Positions 1-8,482 are shown, counted from the stretch's first letter. The stretch: 64,000 bases of DNA from Chryseobacterium taiwanense (GCF_000813825.1 NZ_JWTA01000019.1:33288-97287), one strand, 5' to 3'. Notes: generated from the letters alone by a model not told the origin. Numbers and translations are program-made.

Positions 1-228
1 AGAGGTGCAATTCCTTTAGAGAGAAAAGATGAATTTGTGTCTTTTGATGAGCTTACATCCTATTTAAAACAATCTCAGGATAGACTAGAGTCAAAATTGA
101 ATACAATGGAAAGCTTCAATCCGGAACAAATTAAAGATGTTTCCATACTTTGTTTTCATGAAATTTACCATAGTGGACAATTAGGTTATGTAAGAAGAAT
201 TCTTGGGAAACCCGGTGCTATCAAATAA
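1..228 (+). CDS. DinB-like protein, C-terminal part (5' cut by window edge)
   Basis: The reading frame is open from base 1 to the stop at 228, so this is the tail of a longer gene and the GTG at 37 is not a real start. The end of the protein (HEIYHSGQLGYVRRILG) matches the closing helix of DinB/YfiT-like four-helix-bundle proteins: a metal-ligand His followed by the GQ-x-x-x-RRILG signature. A very similar ending (GQIGLMRRILG) closes the DinB-like gene at 704-1228, so the two are probably paralogues. DinB-like proteins are damage-inducible or thiol-transferase-related metalloproteins, and the substrate here is unknown. The family call is fairly firm; function is not. Confidence 0.75.
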   Translation, partial: RGAIPLERKDEFVSFDELTSYLKQSQDRLESKLNTMESFNPEQIKDVSILCFHEIYHSGQLGYVRRILGKPGAIK

Positions 229-238
229 AATACTCATT

Positions 239-679
239 ATGGAAAACTCTTTTTCAATTCTACATGATCTAAAAGTCGGGGCAACCATAGAAAATACTTT
301 TAGAATGGTTTCCGTTCCCGAATTTTTAAATGAATGGTGGACGCATTATTCCCAAGGAAAACCGGAGCTAGGTTCAGAGTATGTTTTTGAATTTTCAGAA
401 GAATATAAGTGGAAAGGAAAAGTTACAAAACTTAATCCACCTTTTGAAATTGAATATCTCATGACTGAGGCAGACCAAGACTGGACAGGAACAAGAGTCG
501 GGTTTATTTTAAAAGAAACTCAAAACGGAACCAAATTAAGTTTTTACCACAACGATTGGAAATTGACAAATGAGCATTTTAAGCAAACCTCTTTCTGTTG
601 GGCGATGTACTTACGAATTCTAAGAAAATTTGTGGAAGAAGGTTTTCATATTCCTTATTCGGAAAGAGATAATTTTTAA
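239..679 (+). CDS. SRPBCC (START/AHSA1-like) domain protein
   Basis: A protein of 146 residues with the helix-grip fold pattern of SRPBCC proteins: an N-terminal strand, a helix near residues 15-30 (FRMVSVPEFLNEWW), then alternating strands with the G-T-R-V-x-F turn and a long C-terminal helix. The ATG at 239 is preferred over the upstream in-frame start at 203, because the latter overlaps the preceding gene and the extra residues do not look like the family. It sits 10 bp after the DinB-like gene and 24 bp before the next one, so co-transcription is likely. SRPBCC proteins bind hydrophobic ligands; the ligand is unknown. Confidence 0.75.
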   Translation: MENSFSILHDLKVGATIENTFRMVSVPEFLNEWWTHYSQGKPELGSEYVFEFSEEYKWKGKVTKLNPPFEIEYLMTEADQDWTGTRVGFILKETQNGTKLSFYHNDWKLTNEHFKQTSFCWAMYLRILRKFVEEGFHIPYSERDNF

Positions 680-703
680 AACAATTAATAAAAATCAAAC
701 AAA

Positions 704-1228
704 ATGGACACACCAATATCAAAAAAATTAGAGATCATAATTCCTGCTTATCGAGGACACAGTCAGACTTTTTTGTTGGTTCTTGACGGAATTTCAGAAG
801 AAGACGCTTTAAAAAGAATAGAAGGAAGAACCAATCACATCATTTGGATGGTTGGGAATTTTCTGGATATGCGTTATGGATTAGGATTTGTTCTCGGGTT
901 TACCGAAGAATTTAAATATAAAGACTTTTTCTTTCAGGGGAAGGCTTTAGATGAAAGCTTCACGTATCCTACTTTACAGGAATTGAAAGAAGAATTTCAT
1001 AAAATTTCCCCTTTAGTCTATCAAAGATTACTGGAGGCAACAGACGAAGAACTAGATAAAGCTTTTCCTATGGGAATGAATATTGACTTCTTTCCGGAAA
1101 CGGTCTTGAATTTTGTAGGAATGTGCATTGGCCGTGAAGATTATCTGTGCGGACAAATCGGATTGATGCGAAGAATTCTGGGCTACGAAGGAATGAAGTA
1201 CGATTTTGATAAAGACTTAAAATATTAA
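704..1228 (+). CDS. DinB-like family protein
   Basis: A 174-residue, mostly helical protein with the DinB-like layout: an early helix with a His in YRGHSQTF, a second histidine in TNHIIWMVGN (the usual N-H-x-x-W-x-x-GH/N motif), and a closing GQIGLMRRILG helix. The third metal ligand seen in many family members (H before the GQ motif) appears to be replaced in GREDYLCGQ, so metal binding is uncertain. The stop is 2 bp before the next ATG, which implies one operon with the alpha/beta hydrolase. The exact role is unknown. Confidence 0.75.
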   Translation: MDTPISKKLEIIIPAYRGHSQTFLLVLDGISEEDALKRIEGRTNHIIWMVGNFLDMRYGLGFVLGFTEEFKYKDFFFQGKALDESFTYPTLQELKEEFHKISPLVYQRLLEATDEELDKAFPMGMNIDFFPETVLNFVGMCIGREDYLCGQIGLMRRILGYEGMKYDFDKDLKY

Positions 1229-1230
1229 GA

Positions 1231-2004
1231 ATGAATCTTCGAGAAAAAGGATATAAGGAGGTGAATGGAATCAAAATGTATTACGAAATATATGGTTCCG
1301 GAAAACCTTTGGTGTTGATTCACGGAGGAGGTTCTTCATTTCTGTTCGATTACAAAGAAATCGTTTCTAGACTAGAAAATCAATTTCAGTTAATAGGAAT
1401 TGATCTGCAAAATCATGGAATGACCGAACATCGCGATATTCCAGAGACTTTTGAACAGGATGCACATGATGTTGCAGCTCTTCTGAAGGAAATTAATATC
1501 GAAAAAGCTTTGTTTTGGGGCTTCAGTAATGGGGGAAGCACGGTAATGCAAATCGCTCATCTTTATCCTGAAATGGTAGAAAAACTAGTTGTAGCTTCTG
1601 CACTTTTTAAAAGAAGCGGAATGATAGAAGGTTTTTTTGAAAGTATGATGGATGCAACTTTGGATTCAATGCCTGAACCTTTGAAAATTAATTTTTTGAG
1701 CTTAAATCCGGACTTTTCTGCCCTTGAAAATATGTTTGAAAAAGACAGCGGAAGAATGAAAGCTTTTGAAGACTGGAACGAAGATATTTTGAAAGGCATA
1801 AAATCTCCTACTTTGTTTATTTCAGGAGACAAAGATGTAATAAAACCTGAACATGTTGTAGAAATGTGGCGTTTAGTGAAAAGTTCTCAATTGATGATTC
1901 TTCCTGCGACTCACGGTTCTTATATGATGGCAGATTTTGAGGGCAATGTTGACGTAAAATTAATTGACTTTACAGTAAGTGAAGTTGAGAAATTTTTGAA
2001 TTAA
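1231..2004 (+). CDS. alpha/beta hydrolase
   Basis: A 257-residue alpha/beta-hydrolase fold protein. The oxyanion region is at residues 27-34 (LVLIHGGG), the nucleophile elbow GFSNGG puts the catalytic Ser at about 99, SGDKDVIKP carries the likely acid, and the PATHGSY segment near the C-terminus carries the catalytic His. There is no signal peptide, so it is cytoplasmic. The ATG lies 2 bp after the preceding stop, suggesting translational coupling with the DinB-like gene. Substrates cannot be told from sequence; esterase, lactonase and haloperoxidase-like activities occur in this family. Confidence 0.85.
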   Translation: MNLREKGYKEVNGIKMYYEIYGSGKPLVLIHGGGSSFLFDYKEIVSRLENQFQLIGIDLQNHGMTEHRDIPETFEQDAHDVAALLKEINIEKALFWGFSNGGSTVMQIAHLYPEMVEKLVVASALFKRSGMIEGFFESMMDATLDSMPEPLKINFLSLNPDFSALENMFEKDSGRMKAFEDWNEDILKGIKSPTLFISGDKDVIKPEHVVEMWRLVKSSQLMILPATHGSYMMADFEGNVDVKLIDFTVSEVEKFLN

Positions 2005-2042
2005 AGAAAATAATTATCTGTTTCAGTACTCAATGATAATAC

Positions 2043-2117
2043 TGTCATTCTGAGTGAAACGGAGTGGAGCGAAGAATCTCACGATTCAAAATAGATTCTT
2101 CCTTCTTCAGAATGACA
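2043..2117. repeat. hairpin-forming intergenic repeat
   Basis: An 11-base arm (TGTCATTCTGA) at 2043-2053 recurs as its reverse complement at 2107-2117, with further internal pairing between gaagaatct and agattcttc. Such palindromic units between genes are typical of dispersed REP- or MITE-like sequences. A related right half occurs near 10215-10240. Confidence 0.6.
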
Positions 2118-2147
2118 AATGAATTGTATATGAAAATCTCAGCACTT

Positions 2148-2271
2148 CGCTGAGTGAAACGCCTTTGCGAACAAAAAAATATTTTCAAAAATTTAAAGAA
2201 AACCTTTGCGCTCTTTGCGTTAAAAACAAAACATCAGAGTAAAGTAATCTGTTTACTTTGCTCACAATAAC
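2148..2271 (+). repeat. dispersed intergenic repeat, copy A
   Basis: The unit begins with gctgagtgaaacgcctttgc, continues through an A-rich stretch and an acctttgcg...tttgcgttaaaa block, and ends in tttgctcacaataac. The same blocks in the same order and orientation occur at 10124-10290 (copy B), and the first part at 24785-24861 (copy C). None of the copies has a convincing reading frame. Confidence 0.6.
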
Positions 2272-2296
2272 TAAAAAACTTAAAAAAATAGAAATC

Positions 2297-2728
2297 ATGG
2301 CTAAATTAAATCCTTACTTAAATTTTGATGGAAAAGCAGAAGAAGCTTTCAACTTTTACAAATCCGTTTTCGGAGGTGAATTTTTAGGTGAAATTCACAA
2401 AATGGGAAATGCTCCGGGAACTGAAAATCTATCAGATGAGGAAAAAAACAGGGTGATGCACATTGCACTTCCAATTGGAGGAGATTTGTTAATGGCTTCG
2501 GATATTGTTCCAAGTTTCGGACAGAACCTGAATGTTGGAAATAACAATTACGTTTCAATTTTCCCGGAATCAAGAGAAGAAGCTGACAGACTTTTCAAAG
2601 GTCTTTCTGAAGGCGGAAATGTAGAAATGCCGATTGAAGATCAGTTTTGGGGAGACTATTTTGGTAGCTTCCAAGACAAATATGGTGTTCATTGGATGGT
2701 AAACTATAATGAAGAGTACACGAAATAA
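2297..2728 (+). CDS. VOC family (PhnB/glyoxalase-like) protein
   Basis: A 143-residue single-unit VOC protein of the PhnB type. It opens with NPYLNFDGKAEEAFNFYKSVF, the standard first strand and helix, and ends with GVHWMVNY, the usual last strand of PhnB-like domains. The ATG at 2297 is chosen because family members start one or two residues before this motif; the upstream TTG at 2258 lies in repeat DNA. Conserved metal ligands of true glyoxalases are not obvious, so catalysis is uncertain. It precedes a good terminator, so it probably ends a transcript. Confidence 0.8.
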   Translation: MAKLNPYLNFDGKAEEAFNFYKSVFGGEFLGEIHKMGNAPGTENLSDEEKNRVMHIALPIGGDLLMASDIVPSFGQNLNVGNNNYVSIFPESREEADRLFKGLSEGGNVEMPIEDQFWGDYFGSFQDKYGVHWMVNYNEEYTK

Positions 2729-2753
2729 TCTTATCTTTAAAACTAAATTATAT

Positions 2754-2786
2754 AAAAGGGTAACTGACTGTAGTTGCCCTTTTCTA
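2754..2786 (+). terminator. rho-independent terminator
   Basis: AAAAGGGTAACT at 2754-2765 pairs with AGTTGCCCTTTT at 2772-2783 (one G-U pair), with a 6-base loop. It is directly downstream of the VOC gene stop. Confidence 0.75.
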
Positions 2787-2806
2787 CCACCACAAAAATA
2801 TTAAAT

Positions 2807-3220
2807 ATGGAACCTATTAAAATTGACATCACTATTTTGGCCCCTGTACAAAAGGTTTGGGATTATTATAACGGTCCGAAGCACATCACAAAATGGAATT
2901 TTGCCCATGAATCTTGGCAATGCCCAAAATCTGAAAACGATCTAAAAGTGGGCGGAAAATTCAAGAACAGAATGGAAGCAAAAGACGGAAGCTTTGGGTT
3001 TGATTTTGAAGGCGTTTATGATGAAGTGATTCCTAATGAAAAAATAAAATATCATATGGAAGACGGAAGAAATGTAGAAGTGGTTTTTGATACAATTGAT
3101 GAAAATACGACGAATGTTAAAATAAACTTCGATCCGGAAAAACAAAACTCTGTTGAGATGCAAAGAGACGGTTGGTATGCCATCCTGAATAACTTCCATA
3201 AGTACGTAGAAAATCATTAA
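2807..3220 (+). CDS. SRPBCC / AHSA1-like domain protein
   Basis: A 137-residue protein of the AHSA1 subgroup of SRPBCC. VQKVWDYYNGPKHITKWNFA is the typical opening helix, followed by GGKF, FDFEGVYDEV and a C-terminal helix (QRDGWYAILNNFHKYVE). The ATG at 2807 matches the family start (MEPIKIDI); an earlier in-frame start at 2774 lies inside the terminator. It is one of four SRPBCC genes in the first 5.5 kb. Members bind hydrophobic ligands or stimulate ATPases; the role here is unknown. Confidence 0.85.
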   Translation: MEPIKIDITILAPVQKVWDYYNGPKHITKWNFAHESWQCPKSENDLKVGGKFKNRMEAKDGSFGFDFEGVYDEVIPNEKIKYHMEDGRNVEVVFDTIDENTTNVKINFDPEKQNSVEMQRDGWYAILNNFHKYVENH

Positions 3221-3237
3221 AAACCTTTTGAACCATC

Positions 3238-3495
3238 ATGATAAACTTAATAATAATGGCGAAGTGTTTGACCTCTATTTGCGTTGTTAATCATGTTGTA
3301 GAAAATGATTTTTTGAGAGGAGTTATTGCAATGCCTGCGAGAAGAGCCTTAGGAAAGGAGAAGATAGACTCTTTGGAAAAGCTTTCCGATTATTCTGAAA
3401 AAGAAATTATGCAGATGCATGGTTTCGGGAAAAATACAATGGAAAAGCTGAAGAACTATATGAAAGAAAATAATGTTTCTTTTAAAGAAAATTAG
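3238..3495 (+). CDS. helix-hairpin-helix protein similar to RNA polymerase alpha C-terminal domain
   Basis: A small protein whose last 54 residues (from MPARRALGKEKI) form a helix-hairpin-helix module: LEKLSDYSEKEIMQMHGFG followed by KNTMEKLKNYM is the pattern of the alpha-CTD-like DNA-binding domain. The start is unsure. ATGs occur at 3238, 3256 and 3331, and the last has a GAGGAG purine run 8 bases upstream, unusual in this phylum. The first 30 residues do not look like the family and may be untranslated. It likely binds DNA or protein; there is no direct evidence for transcription function. Confidence 0.7.
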   Translation: MINLIIMAKCLTSICVVNHVVENDFLRGVIAMPARRALGKEKIDSLEKLSDYSEKEIMQMHGFGKNTMEKLKNYMKENNVSFKEN

Positions 3496-3582
3496 AAAAT
3501 CAATAATATTGTTTAGTATTGAAAAGAAGTAAAGTCTTAACTGCTTCCTTTTAACTAAACGATAAAAAATAAATTTAAAATT

Positions 3583-4449
3583 ATGAATAACGATATTTTT
3601 CCGTGTCTTTGGTATGACGGAGAAGCAAAAGAGTCTGCAGATTTTTATTGTACAGTTTTTGACGGAAAAATTACAGCAGATACGCCTGTTGTAATGAATA
3701 TTGAGCTTTTCGGTCAAAAACTAATGCTTTTAAATGGCGGACCTCATTTTACAAAAAATGCTTCCGTTTCCTTTATGGTCATTTGCGATACAGAAGCTGA
3801 AGTTCAAAAATATTGGGATCAGTTACTAGATGGCGGAATGGCTTTAATGCCTTTAGACTCTTATTCTTGGAGTAAAAAATACGGATGGGTTAAAGATAAA
3901 TACGGAGTGAGTTGGCAGATTTTTCTGGGAGAAAAAGCAAGCGAACAGAAAATTATTCCAACCTTGATGTTCATTCATGAAAACAATGGAAAAGCGATGA
4001 AAGCCATGCAATTATACACCAGTATTTTCCCTAACTCTAAAATAGGTAATATTTTAAAATATGGAGAAGGAAGTGAAGGACATCCAATCCCTGAACCGGC
4101 TGAAAATATTCAGCACGCACACTTTGAAATTAATGGCTACGATTTCTTCTGCATGGATAATTCTTACGATCATCCATTTGATTTTAACGAAGGAATTTCA
4201 ATGGTGGTAATGACCGATGATCAGGAGCAAACAGATAAGTATTGGGACTCTCTGACTTCTAATGGAGGAAGAGAAAGCATGTGTGGCTGGCTGAAAGACC
4301 CATTTGGTTTTAGCTGGCAGATTGTTCCCAAAAAACTCATTCAGCTGATGAGCGATCCGGATCAGGCAAAAGCTCAAAAGGTGGTACAGGCAATGATGAA
4401 AATGCAGAAAATCAGTATTGCAGAGTTAGAAAATGCCTATAATTCTTAA
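3583..4449 (+). CDS. tandem-domain VOC protein (3-demethylubiquinone-9 3-methyltransferase-like)
   Basis: 288 residues with two PhnB-like VOC units in tandem. The first runs from about residue 3 (IFPCLWYDGEAKESADFYC) to 115 (YGVSWQIFLG). The second runs from about 125 (IIPTLMFIHENNGKAMKAMQLY) to 250 (FGFSWQIVPK). A helical tail rich in Met and Lys follows. Despite the database name for this family, no methyltransferase motif is present, and the function is best left as VOC-fold binding protein or enzyme. It stands alone, with gaps of about 90-100 bp on both sides. Confidence 0.85.
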   Translation: MNNDIFPCLWYDGEAKESADFYCTVFDGKITADTPVVMNIELFGQKLMLLNGGPHFTKNASVSFMVICDTEAEVQKYWDQLLDGGMALMPLDSYSWSKKYGWVKDKYGVSWQIFLGEKASEQKIIPTLMFIHENNGKAMKAMQLYTSIFPNSKIGNILKYGEGSEGHPIPEPAENIQHAHFEINGYDFFCMDNSYDHPFDFNEGISMVVMTDDQEQTDKYWDSLTSNGGRESMCGWLKDPFGFSWQIVPKKLIQLMSDPDQAKAQKVVQAMMKMQKISIAELENAYNS

Positions 4450-4551
4450 AGATAATTTATTTTCATTTTTCGGCGTGTTGTTTGATGTGATGTAGGGAAG
4501 ATTTTGTTTGCGAAAAGTGATTTTAAATTAATCTAAAAAATATTTGAAGTA

Positions 4552-4980
4552 ATGGAAAAACTAGTTTTTGAAATACAAATAAATGCATCTCCGGAAAAAG
4601 TATGGAGTGTACTTTGGGATGATATTTCGTATAGACAGTGGACAACAGCTTTTACGGAAGGTTCCTTTTATCAGGGAACATTAGAAGAGGGGAATACAAT
4701 AAAATTCTTAGATCCTAATAATAACGGAATGTTTAGCAGGGTAGAAAAAAGCATTCCCGGAAAAGAAATTAAATTTTTACACCTTGGAGAAATTTATAGC
4801 GGAGTAGAAGCTCCTCAGGATTGGGGAGAAGCAACGGAAGCATATATCTTGGAAGAAAATGATGAAGGTACAAAACTGAAAAGTGAAATTCAGACACCGG
4901 CCGAGTTCAAAGGATTTTTTGAAGAAAAATTTCCAAAGGCATTGGGAATTGTAAAAAATCTCTCTGAAAATCAGCTTTGA
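4552..4980 (+). CDS. SRPBCC domain protein
   Basis: 142 residues with the SRPBCC pattern INASPEKVWSVLWDDISYRQW at the first helix, a central sheet, and the final helix FEEKFPKALGIVKNLSE. It is closely related in layout to the next gene (5012-5455): both have a VW-x-x-LW opening and a KxLE/GIVKNL ending, so they look like a tandem duplication. The two lie 31 bp apart on the same strand. The ligand is unknown. Confidence 0.85.
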   Translation: MEKLVFEIQINASPEKVWSVLWDDISYRQWTTAFTEGSFYQGTLEEGNTIKFLDPNNNGMFSRVEKSIPGKEIKFLHLGEIYSGVEAPQDWGEATEAYILEENDEGTKLKSEIQTPAEFKGFFEEKFPKALGIVKNLSENQL

Positions 4981-5011
4981 AAAATATAAAATCATCGCTA
5001 AAATTAACATT

Positions 5012-5455
5012 ATGGAAACTTTATCTTACGAAAAAATAATCGATGCTCCGAAAGAGAAAATCTGGGATATTCTTTGGGGAGCTGAAACGTATGGTGAATG
5101 GACAAAATTCTTTGCTCCCGGATGTATCATGAAGACAGATTGGAAAGTAGGAGGGAAAACCTATTTTTTTAGTGCAGAAGGAGCGGGAATGGTTTCAACG
5201 ATTGACAGTATTGAAAAACCTGATCAGATCATTTTTAAACATTTAGGAATGGTGGATAAAGAAGGTAATGAGGATATTCATAGTAAAGAAGTAATGGAAT
5301 GGAGTGGTTGTTTTGAGAAATATATTCTGATCGATTTTGATGGGAAAACGAAACTTCATACAGAAGTTCAGGTAGAAAAAGAATGGCAAGAACATATGAA
5401 CACAGGCTTTACAAAAGGATTAGAAGTGGTAAAAAACCTTGCTGAAAATAACTAA
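5012..5455 (+). CDS. SRPBCC domain protein (tandem paralogue)
   Basis: 147 residues, SRPBCC fold: DAPKEKIWDILWGAETYGEW forms the opening helix, GGKTYFFSAEGAGM a turn seen in polyketide-cyclase-like members, and LEVVKNLAEN the closing helix. It is a probable duplicate of the gene at 4552. It is followed after 34 bp by a DoxX-like membrane protein, a pairing seen in other bacteria, which may share a transcript with it. Confidence 0.85.
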   Translation: METLSYEKIIDAPKEKIWDILWGAETYGEWTKFFAPGCIMKTDWKVGGKTYFFSAEGAGMVSTIDSIEKPDQIIFKHLGMVDKEGNEDIHSKEVMEWSGCFEKYILIDFDGKTKLHTEVQVEKEWQEHMNTGFTKGLEVVKNLAENN

Positions 5456-5489
5456 AAAGACTCTTGTAATTGATGAGAAAATATAAAGT

Positions 5490-5948
5490 ATGAAATTATT
5501 AGGAATCCTTTTCGTAACTTTTATTCTGGCTTTGTTGGGAACTAAAATTTTTCAGGGAAGCTGGAATTTTTTATTTTCCGGAAATTTGGGAATGGCTGTT
5601 TTTATCATATTCACAGGACTTTCTCATTTTAAATTTCAGAAAGGAATGGCAATGATGATTCCTGAATTTATTCCTGCTAAAATGTTTTGGGTATATTTTA
5701 CCGGAATTATTGAAATTGCAGCCGGAATTGGATTAATGATTCCTTCCATTCGTGAAACTACAGCCATTTTGCTGATTATATTTTATGTGTTGGTTTTTGT
5801 GGTCAATATCAATTCCTCAAAGAAAAAGATCAATATTTTCAAAGCCGATTACACCGGTCCCGGAATGAATTATTTATATAAAGAAAGAATTCCGATGCAG
5901 CTCATTTTAATTGCTTGGACCTGGTATTTTGGAATTTACCTCACTTAA
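5490..5948 (+). CDS. DoxX-like integral membrane protein
   Basis: 152 residues with four hydrophobic segments (about 3-20, 28-47, 66-88 and 90-108) plus a C-terminal one (135-150). Features of the DoxX-like group are FTGLSHFKF in the second segment, GMAMMIPEFIPAK between helices, and FTGIIEIAAGIGL in the third. It acts in the inner membrane; DoxX-like proteins have been tied to redox or small-molecule handling, but the role here is not defined. It ends the plus-strand cluster and is followed by a strong terminator. Confidence 0.8.
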   Translation: MKLLGILFVTFILALLGTKIFQGSWNFLFSGNLGMAVFIIFTGLSHFKFQKGMAMMIPEFIPAKMFWVYFTGIIEIAAGIGLMIPSIRETTAILLIIFYVLVFVVNINSSKKKINIFKADYTGPGMNYLYKERIPMQLILIAWTWYFGIYLT

Positions 5949-5975
5949 TTTTAAAATCAATTTAAAATAATATAT

Positions 5976-6003
5976 AACCCGGAAATTAACTTTCGGGTTT
6001 TTA
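5976..6003 (+). terminator. rho-independent terminator
   Basis: AACCCGGAA at 5976-5984 pairs with TTTCGGGTT at 5991-5999, followed by a T run. It lies downstream of the DoxX-like gene. Confidence 0.8.
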
Positions 6004-6125
6004 TATTGAAGTTTTTTCACAAATATTTGAAAAATAATGTAACTTTTTGGGGAGTTTAAGTGTCTTATTATTAAATGTTTATTTTATATGAAATGAATAT
6101 CACAAACCTAATTAAAATATAAGTT

Positions 6126-8129
6126 ATGAACCTCAATCACAAAATCCTAACCACCGCTCACATTGTAATATCTACGATTATGATCCATGCACAAAGCTCG
6201 ACGGCAAAATTACCGGGCGATCCTACTTTGGTATCTTCCAAAGCTACTTTAGAAAAACTGATTTCTTACGATAAAGGAAACTTTAAATATAAAGTTGAAG
6301 ATTATTTTGCAAGACCTAAAGCTTCACAGTTTAAAATTTCTCCGGACGGACAATACCTTTCTTACAAAGAGAAAGATAAAGACATGAAAAACCATGTGTA
6401 TGTAAAAGACTTAAAATCCGGAAAAATCACAAAAGCCCTTGTTGAAAAAGAAGATCTTATAAGAAGTTATGGCTGGCTCAATAAAAGTCGTCTTTTTTAT
6501 ACCCAGGACAAAGGCGGAAATGAAAATATTCATTTGTATGCGGCAGATATCGATGGGAAAAACCTTAAAGATTTAACACCTTTTGAAGGAATTACTTTAG
6601 GAACCATAAGGTTAATTAAAGATACTGATTATGTTGTTGTGACAATGAATAAGAACAATAAGCAGATTTTTGAACCTTATAAAATCAATTTCAAGACGGG
6701 AGAAATGACGCAGCTGTATGAAAATAAAGATGCTAAAAGTCCTATTGATGACTATATTTTCGATAAAGACGGAAATTTGAGAGGATATACTGTGCTTGAA
6801 AACGGTTTGACCACAAAAACATATTATAAAGACTTACAGACCGGAAAGTTTAATCTTTTAAAATCAACCGACTGGAAAGATACGTTCAGTGTGATTGGTT
6901 TTAATTATAATTCTAAAAATAAAGATGAGGCTTACATTGTAACCAATTTAGACAGTGATAAAGCAAGAATCGTTTTGTATGATCTGAAGAAGAATGCAAT
7001 CATCAAAGAAGTCTATTCAAATCCGACATTTGATGTAAGTTCAATAAGTACCGCTGAAAAAAATAGAAATTACGAACTGGACTATATTAATTATAACGGA
7101 ATTAAAGACGAGGTGATTCCTGTAAGTACATTTTACAAAGAAGTATATGCAAAACTGAAATCAGAATTTGGAGATAAACAATATTACGTTGTTTCCTCAG
7201 ATGATAATGAAAATAAACTTCTGGTTGTCGTAAGCAGCGATAAATTGTACGGGAAATACTACGAGTACGATACCAAATCAAAAAGCCTAAAACTACTTTT
7301 CGATCTAATGCCACAGCTGAAAGAAGAAGATATGGCAGAAATGAGACCGATTGAATTTAAAAGCCGTGATGGTTTGACGATTCATGGGTATATTACACTC
7401 CCAAAAGCAGCTCTGGACGGTAAAAAAGTTCCGTTAATTGTAAACCCTCATGGTGGTCCGCAAGGAATTAGAGACAATTGGGGATTCAATCCTGAAACAC
7501 AATTGTTTGCAAGCAGAGGATACGCAACATTACAGGTAAACTTCAGAATTTCTGGAGGATACGGGAAAGAATTCCAGACTTCAGGATACAAACAGATCGG
7601 AAGAAAAGCAATGGATGATGTAGAAGACGGAGTAAAATATGCTATTCAGCAAGGTTGGGTAGATAAAGATAAAGTGGCTATTTATGGAGGAAGCCATGGA
7701 GGTTATGCTACTTTGATGGGCTTAATTAAAACTCCTGATTTATATTCTTGTGGGGTTGATTATGTAGGAGTTTCCAACATCTTTACCTTCTTCGACTCAT
7801 TCCCTGAATACTGGAAACCTTACAAAGAAATGGTAAAACAGATCTGGTATGATCTTGATAATCCTGAAGAAGCAAAAATTGCCAAAGAAGTTTCTCCGGT
7901 TTTCCAGATCGATAAAATTAAAAAACCATTATTTGTGGTTCAGGGAGCGAATGATCCAAGAGTGAATATCAACGAATCTGACCAAATTGTAAAAGGATTG
8001 AGAAGCAAAGGCTTTGAAGTTCCGTATATGGTAAAATATGATGAAGGACACGGATTTGGAAAAGAACAGAACAGACTAGATTTTTATAAATCGATGCTTG
8101 GTTTCTTCGCTGAGAATCTGAAAAAGTAA
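6126..8129 (+). CDS. S9 family peptidase (prolyl oligopeptidase-like)
   Basis: A secreted or periplasmic serine peptidase of 667 residues. An N-terminal hydrophobic stretch ending in MIHAQSS is a plausible signal peptide (cleavage near residue 23). Residues about 45-400 are the beta-propeller region with blades such as FKISPDGQYLSYKEKDKD. The C-terminal third is the alpha/beta-hydrolase domain with NPHGGPQG (oxyanion side). The nucleophile motif GGSHGG has Ser523, and the other triad members are Asp610 (GANDPRV) and His642 (DEGHGFG). Length and triad spacing are those of acylaminoacyl or dipeptidyl-type S9 enzymes. It is flanked by terminators on both sides, so it is monocistronic. Substrate preference cannot be read from sequence. 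Confidence 0.95.
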   Translation: MNLNHKILTTAHIVISTIMIHAQSSTAKLPGDPTLVSSKATLEKLISYDKGNFKYKVEDYFARPKASQFKISPDGQYLSYKEKDKDMKNHVYVKDLKSGKITKALVEKEDLIRSYGWLNKSRLFYTQDKGGNENIHLYAADIDGKNLKDLTPFEGITLGTIRLIKDTDYVVVTMNKNNKQIFEPYKINFKTGEMTQLYENKDAKSPIDDYIFDKDGNLRGYTVLENGLTTKTYYKDLQTGKFNLLKSTDWKDTFSVIGFNYNSKNKDEAYIVTNLDSDKARIVLYDLKKNAIIKEVYSNPTFDVSSISTAEKNRNYELDYINYNGIKDEVIPVSTFYKEVYAKLKSEFGDKQYYVVSSDDNENKLLVVVSSDKLYGKYYEYDTKSKSLKLLFDLMPQLKEEDMAEMRPIEFKSRDGLTIHGYITLPKAALDGKKVPLIVNPHGGPQGIRDNWGFNPETQLFASRGYATLQVNFRISGGYGKEFQTSGYKQIGRKAMDDVEDGVKYAIQQGWVDKDKVAIYGGSHGGYATLMGLIKTPDLYSCGVDYVGVSNIFTFFDSFPEYWKPYKEMVKQIWYDLDNPEEAKIAKEVSPVFQIDKIKKPLFVVQGANDPRVNINESDQIVKGLRSKGFEVPYMVKYDEGHGFGKEQNRLDFYKSMLGFFAENLKK

Positions 8130-8152
8130 AACCGATATTTTTATAATTAATG

Positions 8153-8185
8153 AACGGAAGGTAATTTTTTACTTTCCGTTTTTGT
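8153..8185 (+). terminator. rho-independent terminator
   Basis: AACGGAA and TTCCGTT arms flank a small AT-rich loop, with a T run at the end. It lies 24 bp after the S9 peptidase stop. Confidence 0.75.
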
Positions 8186-8211
8186 TTTTTGAATCGTTTA
8201 AATCAATTTTA

Positions 8212-8381
8212 AATTTAACCACAAAAGATACAAAAAGCTATTTACAAATATATTAATGAGATAATAAAAGCTCTCAAAAGAATAAAATCAGAATTTTTAA
8301 AGGCTTATTTGTTCTTTTTTTAGTCTAAAGATAAACTTTAAAGATTTTACCTAAATCTTTTGTGACTTTTGTGGTTAAATT
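8212..8381. repeat. MITE-like inverted repeat in the 353-bp gap before the sigma factor
   Basis: The arm near 8214-8236 (tttaaccacaaaag...) recurs inverted at about 8358-8380 (cttttgtggttaaa), so the ends of a 170-bp unit are complementary. The interior is AT-rich with no gene. The rest of the 8130-8482 gap holds the peptidase terminator and the sigma factor leader. Confidence 0.6.
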
Positions 8382-8482
8382 AAGAAGCTTACAAAATCCC
8401 ATTAATAAAAGAAAAATTGAAAATTCCAAAAAATATTTTAAATTTATTAAAGTAAAACAAAAATTTCAATCGTCATAGCAAT

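Noticed and set aside
3519..3560. Terminator after the helix-hairpin-helix gene
   Set aside because: The possible stem between aaaagaag and cttcctttt is imperfect and without a T run.
3349..3717. 122-codon minus-strand frame
   Set aside because: Antisense to the helix-hairpin-helix and VOC genes; low-complexity Ile/Phe/Cys-rich peptide typical of a shadow.
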